Shown: positions 57,822 through 64,000 of the stretch, in pieces | How the letters are laid out: each line of letters opens with the position of its first letter | How positions within the stretch are numbered: the first letter of the stretch is position 1 | NCBI RefSeq assembly: GCF_041154485.1 | Contig: NZ_AP028669.1 | Location: forward strand, 4,741,001 to 4,805,000 | DNA length: 64,000 bases | Direction: 5' to 3' | Source of the DNA: Variovorax sp. V93 | GTDB taxonomy: Bacteria > Pseudomonadota > Gammaproteobacteria > Burkholderiales > Burkholderiaceae_C | Notes under the pieces: model-generated | What the model was told of the DNA's origin: nothing | The model's database searches: none | The model's input: only the letters and a program-made list of their open reading frames with translations | Program-made: the position numbers and the translations under genes

Positions 57822-58700
57822 ATGGACACCCCTGCAGCAGCAGCTGTCGCCACGCCCGCCGTCTACGGCGCTTCGGACCGTCCGCCGCGCGGCGACTACT
57901 CGCGCGGCGGGGCGGTGCTTGCCGACTACACCTGCCCGCAGGACTGGGCCAGCTACACGCCGGCCGACCACGAGACCTACAAGCGGCTCTACGAGCGGCA
58001 GGCTGCGCAGCTGCCGGGCCTGGCCTGCGATGCATTCATCAAGGCGCTGCCCTTGCTGGGCGTGAAGGACCGCATCCCGCGCTTCGAGGAAATCAACGAG
58101 CGGCTGCACCGCGCCACCGGCTGGGAGATCGTCGCGGTGCCGGGGCTGATTCCCGAGCTGCCGTTCTTCAGCTTGCTTGCGAACCGCAAGTTTCCGGTGA
58201 CCGACTGGATCCGCAAGCCGGAGGAGTTCAACTACATCGTCGAGCCCGACGTGTTTCACGATCTGTTCGGCCATGTGCCGATGCTGTTCGACCCTGTTTT
58301 TGCCGATTACGTGCAACGCTATGGCCAGGGGGGCATCAAGGCGCACGAGCTCGGCGCAGGCGAAAAGCTCGCGCGGCTGTACTGGTACACGGTCGAGTTC
58401 GGCCTGATCCGGCAGCCGGACGGCCTGCGCGCATACGGCGCCGGCATCCTGAGCTCCGTCGGTGAACTGGAGCATGCCGTGCGCAGCGGCGAGCCGCACC
58501 GGCTGCCGCTCGACTTGCTGCGCACCATGCGCACGCGCTACAAGATCGACACCTACCAGAGCAACTACTTCGTGATCGAGAGCTTCGCGCAGCTCTTCGA
58601 CCTCACGGCACCCGACTTCACGCCGCTCTACCAGGCGCTCGACGCCTTGCCCGACATTCCGGCCGGGGTGCTGCTGTCGGGCGAGTCCGGCCAGGCCTGA
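57822..58700 (+). CDS. phhA: Phenylalanine 4-monooxygenase
   Basis: This pterin- and iron-dependent enzyme hydroxylates phenylalanine to tyrosine. The 292 residues match the bacterial monomeric form. The iron ligands are His146 and His151 in EPDVFHDLFGHVPML and Glu192 in WYTVEFGLI. The pterin-binding stretch PGLIPELPFFSLLANR is intact. It starts 16 bases after the dehydratase-like gene. Together with hppD it takes phenylalanine through tyrosine and 4-hydroxyphenylpyruvate to homogentisate; an aminotransferase must come from elsewhere. The pterin dehydratase gene phhB often found next to phhA is absent here. Confidence 0.97.
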   Translation: MDTPAAAAVATPAVYGASDRPPRGDYSRGGAVLADYTCPQDWASYTPADHETYKRLYERQAAQLPGLACDAFIKALPLLGVKDRIPRFEEINERLHRATGWEIVAVPGLIPELPFFSLLANRKFPVTDWIRKPEEFNYIVEPDVFHDLFGHVPMLFDPVFADYVQRYGQGGIKAHELGAGEKLARLYWYTVEFGLIRQPDGLRAYGAGILSSVGELEHAVRSGEPHRLPLDLLRTMRTRYKIDTYQSNYFVIESFAQLFDLTAPDFTPLYQALDALPDIPAGVLLSGESGQA

Positions 58701-58732
58701 AGTCGTTCCCCAAAACCTGACTGCCGCGGCAA

Positions 58733-58774
58733 GCATGCGCTGCCGCGCGCTATCGCATGCGCGACAGCGCATGC
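58733..58774. repeat. GCATGC-rich inverted repeat before the fadD-like gene
   Basis: GCATGCGCTG (58733-58742) and CAGCGCATGC (58765-58774) are exact inverse complements, with another GCATGCGC (58755-58762) between them. It lies in the 145-base gap after phhA. It could be a terminator for the phenylalanine operon without a U-run, or an operator for the ligase gene. Confidence 0.45.
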
Positions 58775-58845
58775 ACCGCTCCTAGGACAAGCCCGCTGGC
58801 GGCCAGATGTGTCTGGCTCCCACAATCCGCGCAAAAGGAGCTTGC

Positions 58846-60537
58846 ATGCAGACATCCGCGCGACAGAACTACCCGGCCGGCGTGCCGCACGAGATCGACC
58901 CCGGGCAGTACCGGTCCCTGCCCCACATGTTCGACGAGGCGTTCGCCCGCTATGCCGATCGGCCGTTCTCGGTTTGCATGGAACGCTGGATGTCCTATCG
59001 CGAGCTCGACACCCTGTCGAAGGCCCTGGGCGCATGGCTGCAGTCGCTGGGCCTCGAGCCCGGCGCACGGGTCGCCATCATGCTGCCCAACGTGCCCCAG
59101 TTCGCCGTCACGATGTGCGGCGTGCTTCGCGCCGGCTATACCTGCGTCAACGTCAATCCGCTCTACACGGCGCGCGAGCTCGAGCACCAGCTCAAGGATT
59201 CGGGCGCCACGGCCATCGTCATTCTCGAGAACTTCGCCGCAACGCTGGAACAGGTGATCGAGCGCACGCCCGTCAAGCACGTGGTCGTCACTTCGATGGG
59301 CGACCTGCTCGGCGGGCTCTATGGCGCCTGGATCACGGTGGCGGTCCGCCACCTGGCGAAGATGGTGCCGCCGTACAAGCTGCCCCTGGGCAACGGCCGC
59401 AGCGTCACGCCTTTCTCCAAGGTTATCGAGGAGGGACGCGGACGCGCGCCGGCGCCGGACCAGAGCACGCTCGATTCGATCGCCTTCCTGCAGTACACCG
59501 GCGGCACGACGGGCCTGTCCAAGGGCGCGGTGCTGACCCACCGCAACATCGTCGCGGCCACGCTGCAGGCGGAGGCCTGGTTCACGCCGGCGCTGTCGCG
59601 GGCGGGCGACCTGGCCAAGGTCAACAGCATCGCGGCGCTGCCGCTGTACCACATCTTCGCGCTCACGCTCTGCCTCCTGGTCATCCGCCAGGGCTCGCAC
59701 ATGACGCTGATCCCCAATCCGCGCGATTTCGACAAGTTCATCGCAGTACTCAAGAAGCGCCCCTTCCACATGCTGCCCGCAGTGAACACGCTCTTCAATG
59801 CGCTGTTGATGCATCCCGAGTTCAAGTCGATCGATTTCTCCACGCTGTTCGTTTCGCAGGCGGGCGGAATGGCTGCCTCCGAAGGCACGGCGCGGCGCTG
59901 GTTCGAGGCCACCGGCTGCCCGATGATCGAAGGCTGGGGCATGAGCGAGACCTGCGCGATCGGCACCAACAACCCCGTGTCGAACACCAGCTTCACAGGC
60001 ACCATCGGCTTGCCGCTACCGAGCATCGAGATCGCCATCAAGGATGACGAAGGCAACTCCCTGCCCATCGGTACGCCGGGCGAGCTTTGCATCAGGGGGC
60101 CCAACGTCATGACCGGCTACTACAACCAGCCCGCCGAAACCGCGGCCGCCTTCACGTCCGATGGTTTCATGCGCACGGGCGACATTGCCGTCATGCAGGA
60201 GGACGGCTACAGCCGCATCGTCGACCGCAAGAAGGACATGATCCTGGTGAGCGGCTTCAACGTCTTTCCGAACGAACTGGAGAACGTGATTTCGCTCTGT
60301 CCTGGCGTCGTCGAATGCGCGGCCGTCGGTGTGCCGGACGAAAAGCAGGGCGAGGCGATCAAGGTCTTCGTCGTGCGCAAGGACGCGGCGCTCACCGAAG
60401 AGGCCGTGCTGCAATACTGCAATGGACAACTCACCGGCTACAAGCGGCCCAAGCACATCGAATTCCGCGACTCGCTGCCGAAGACCAATGTCGGGAAGAT
60501 CCTGCGGCGCGAGTTGCGCACCAGCGCGGGCGCCTGA
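58846..60537 (+). CDS. fadD: Long-chain fatty acid-CoA ligase (FadD-like)
   Basis: A 563-residue AMP-forming ligase that makes acyl-CoA from a fatty acid at the inner membrane. The ATP loop is LQYTGGTTGLSKGAVLTH, with GWGMSETCAIG and the hinge DRKKDMILVSGFNVFPNELE following. The C-terminal lysine motif is TNVGKILRREL. All are intact. ATG 58846 has AAAGGAG at good spacing; a GTG/ATG start 39 bases upstream is less likely. The stop is followed directly by the ATG of a metallo-hydrolase gene. Chain length is not decidable; the acyl-CoA synthetase in the liu cluster is a separate, more distant type. Confidence 0.92.
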   Translation: MQTSARQNYPAGVPHEIDPGQYRSLPHMFDEAFARYADRPFSVCMERWMSYRELDTLSKALGAWLQSLGLEPGARVAIMLPNVPQFAVTMCGVLRAGYTCVNVNPLYTARELEHQLKDSGATAIVILENFAATLEQVIERTPVKHVVVTSMGDLLGGLYGAWITVAVRHLAKMVPPYKLPLGNGRSVTPFSKVIEEGRGRAPAPDQSTLDSIAFLQYTGGTTGLSKGAVLTHRNIVAATLQAEAWFTPALSRAGDLAKVNSIAALPLYHIFALTLCLLVIRQGSHMTLIPNPRDFDKFIAVLKKRPFHMLPAVNTLFNALLMHPEFKSIDFSTLFVSQAGGMAASEGTARRWFEATGCPMIEGWGMSETCAIGTNNPVSNTSFTGTIGLPLPSIEIAIKDDEGNSLPIGTPGELCIRGPNVMTGYYNQPAETAAAFTSDGFMRTGDIAVMQEDGYSRIVDRKKDMILVSGFNVFPNELENVISLCPGVVECAAVGVPDEKQGEAIKVFVVRKDAALTEEAVLQYCNGQLTGYKRPKHIEFRDSLPKTNVGKILRRELRTSAGA

Positions 60538-61467
60538 ATGAAGGAGCTCGCCGCGGCCGGGCTGCCGGCGAATCTCCTGGTCTTCGAGCGCGGCTGGCTG
60601 TCGTCGAACAACATCCTGTTCATCGGGGCCGGCGAGACCGCGCTGGTCGACACCGGGTACAGCACGCATGCCGATCAGACACTTGCACTGGTCGAATCCG
60701 CGCTGGGCGGCCAGCCGCTCGACCGCATCGTGAATACGCATCTGCACAGCGACCATTGCGGCGGCAACGCGGCGCTGCAGCAGCGCTACCCCGCGATCCG
60801 GACGGACATTCCACCCGGCGAGGCGGCATTGGTGGAACGGTGGGATGAGCGCGGGCTGAGTTTTCTAGCGACGGGACAGATCTGCCCGCGATTCCGGCTC
60901 ACCGGGCTCCTGCAGCCTGGGACCGAATGCATGCTCGGCGACAGTCCGTGGCAGGTGCATGGCGCGCCTGGCCACGATCCCCACTCGATCATCCTCTTCG
61001 ATCCCGCTTCACGGACGCTGATCTCGGCGGATGCCCTGTGGGAGAACGGCTTTGGCGTTGCCTTTCCTGAGCTTGCGGGCGAACCGGCGTTCGGCGATAT
61101 GGCTGCGACGCTGGATCGGATCGAGGCGCTGGGGCCGCTGCAGGTAATCCCCGGCCATGGCCCGATCTTCGGCGATGTCGACAAAGCCCTGGCCACGGCG
61201 CGCCGCCGACTCGAGGGTCTTCAGCGCGATCCCGTGAAGCACGCGCGGCACGCCATCAAGGTGCTGATGAAGTTCAAGCTGCTGGAGGTGCAGTCCATTG
61301 CCCTTGAGAACTGGGAAGCCTGGGTTCGCAGCACGCCGTATCTGGATATCGTTCGTTCGCGCTTCTTTGCCGATGCGGAATTGGCGCAGTTGGCCGGAGA
61401 CGTCTTGCACGAGCTGATCGGCGCAGGGGCGGCGGAGATGGACTCCTCAGGCATCCGCAATATCTGA
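60538..61467 (+). CDS. MBL-fold metallo-hydrolase coupled to the fatty acid ligase
   Basis: A 309-residue metallo-beta-lactamase-fold hydrolase. The metal motif VNTHLHSDHCGGNAAL is near residues 64-79, with further His/Asp ligands in GAPGHDPHSII, LISADAL and IPGHGPIF. The ATG directly follows the ligase TGA, so the two are almost surely co-translated. Members of this group act on thioesters, lactones or glutathione conjugates. A thioesterase-like role opposite the ligase would fit, but this is inference. The gene ends 20 bases before the tandem terminators of the convergent rRNA operon. Confidence 0.88.
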   Translation: MKELAAAGLPANLLVFERGWLSSNNILFIGAGETALVDTGYSTHADQTLALVESALGGQPLDRIVNTHLHSDHCGGNAALQQRYPAIRTDIPPGEAALVERWDERGLSFLATGQICPRFRLTGLLQPGTECMLGDSPWQVHGAPGHDPHSIILFDPASRTLISADALWENGFGVAFPELAGEPAFGDMAATLDRIEALGPLQVIPGHGPIFGDVDKALATARRRLEGLQRDPVKHARHAIKVLMKFKLLEVQSIALENWEAWVRSTPYLDIVRSRFFADAELAQLAGDVLHELIGAGAAEMDSSGIRNI

Positions 61468-61487
61468 TCTTTGTCCGCTGGAATAAA

Positions 61488-61519
61488 AAAAGCGCGTCAC
61501 CGAAAGATGACGCGCTTTT
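61488..61519 (-). terminator. Distal rRNA operon terminator
   Basis: AAAAGCGCGTCA and TGACGCGCTTTT form a perfect 12-pair stem with an eight-base loop. Read on the minus strand it ends in a long T-run, as expected for a rho-independent terminator of the rRNA operon. It can also stop plus-strand reading from the metallo-hydrolase gene. Confidence 0.9.
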
Positions 61520-61534
61520 AAAAGCTGCAAAGAA

Positions 61535-61563
61535 AAAAGCCCAACACACCGTGTTGGGCTTTT
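61535..61563 (-). terminator. Proximal rRNA operon terminator
   Basis: AAAAGCCCAACAC and GTGTTGGGCTTTT form a perfect 13-pair stem with a three-base loop, followed on the minus strand by six T residues. It is the first terminator met after 5S rRNA, with the second 16 bases further on. Confidence 0.93.
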
Positions 61564-61576
61564 CCTGGCTGTAAGA

Positions 61577-61690
61577 GCCTGACGATGACCTACTTTCACA
61601 CGGGAACCCGCACTATCATCGGCGCTGACGCGTTTCACTGTCCTGTTCGGGATGGGAAGGAGTGGTACCACGTCGCTATGGTCATCAGGC
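61577..61690 (-). rRNA. rrf: 5S ribosomal RNA
   Basis: Read on the minus strand it starts GCCTGATGACCATAGCGA and ends GTCATCGTCAGGC, with the two ends pairing as helix I. The inner blocks CCCATCCCGAACAGG and TAGTGCGGG are the conserved loop sequences of bacterial 5S. Length is about 114 bases. It lies 128 bases after the 23S end and just before the tandem terminators. Confidence 0.97.
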
Positions 61691-61818
61691 ATAACTTGTT
61701 GTCTGTCTGATCACATGATCAGGCAAACGAATTCATAGAGTTTGGAATCAGCTTTTGGCGAATTATTTTGAATGCGTCAACTTGGCATAACACCTTGATC
61801 TGATTGATCAAAGTTATA

Positions 61819-64000
<2,182 letters not shown>

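Overview
The window is a GC-rich bacterial chromosome segment packed with genes on both strands. Gene families and synteny point to a betaproteobacterium of the Comamonadaceae, most likely Variovorax or a close relative. The evidence is a complete leucine/isovalerate (liu) cluster, a tripartite-tricarboxylate Bug receptor, AceK, glyQ-glyS-gmhB-plsC gene order, a phhA/hppD aromatic amino acid block, and the 3' end of an rRNA operon. This placement is inferred from gene content and was not tested by database search.

Layout. 1-4583 (minus): an IclR-controlled catabolic operon (IclR, cupin, Bug receptor, CaiB-type CoA-transferase, acyl-CoA dehydrogenase cut by the window edge). 4678-6029: a GhrA-like 2-hydroxyacid dehydrogenase and a divergent EthD-like protein. 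6026-14129 (minus): the liu cluster for isovaleryl-CoA breakdown (dehydrogenase, AMP-forming acyl-CoA synthetase, carboxyltransferase, hydratase, a DUF4126 membrane protein, biotin carboxylase), with a divergent AraC-type regulator and a direct-repeat operator between them. 15302-15622: a gene-free MITE-like inverted repeat. 15623-26218 (minus): thioredoxin-like protein, HAD phosphatase, thiC with a TPP riboswitch, YchJ, a second acyl-CoA dehydrogenase, an M20 peptidase, thiolase, aceK, carbonic anhydrase and a LiuR-like MerR regulator. 26339-30484 (plus): metallo-hydrolase, an LRR-protein kinase fusion, a pseudouridine synthase and an SDR. 30545-35979 (minus): YgjP-like peptidase, plsC-like acyltransferase, gmhB, glyS, glyQ. 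36231-38849 (plus): lipid kinase, phosphoesterase, PAP2 phosphatase. 38968-43548: asparaginase, TetR, a Tat-exported carbonic anhydrase, a two-HTH protein of unknown role, LysR. 43659-51806 (plus): an MFS carrier, then a seven-gene run (flavin reductase, CodA-like deaminase, creatininase-family hydrolase, three-part ABC importer, FAD oxidase) that looks like uptake and breakdown of an unidentified N-heterocycle. 51828-55697 (minus): lnt-corC, GNAT, Lrp. 55850-58700 (plus): hppD, pheC-like dehydratase, phhA. 58846-61467 (plus): fadD-like ligase and metallo-hydrolase. 61488-64000 (minus): tandem terminators, 5S and the 3' part of 23S rRNA.

How it fits together. Much of the window feeds acyl-CoA and amino acids into central metabolism: leucine/isovalerate through liu and thiolase, phenylalanine/tyrosine through phhA and hppD, asparagine through a periplasmic asparaginase, with AceK balancing the TCA cycle and glyoxylate shunt. 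The strongest candidates for undescribed biology are the deaminase/creatininase/ABC/FAD-oxidase operon, the LRR-kinase translationally coupled to a pseudouridine synthase, and the cyclohexadienyl-dehydratase-like lipoprotein set between hppD and phhA.
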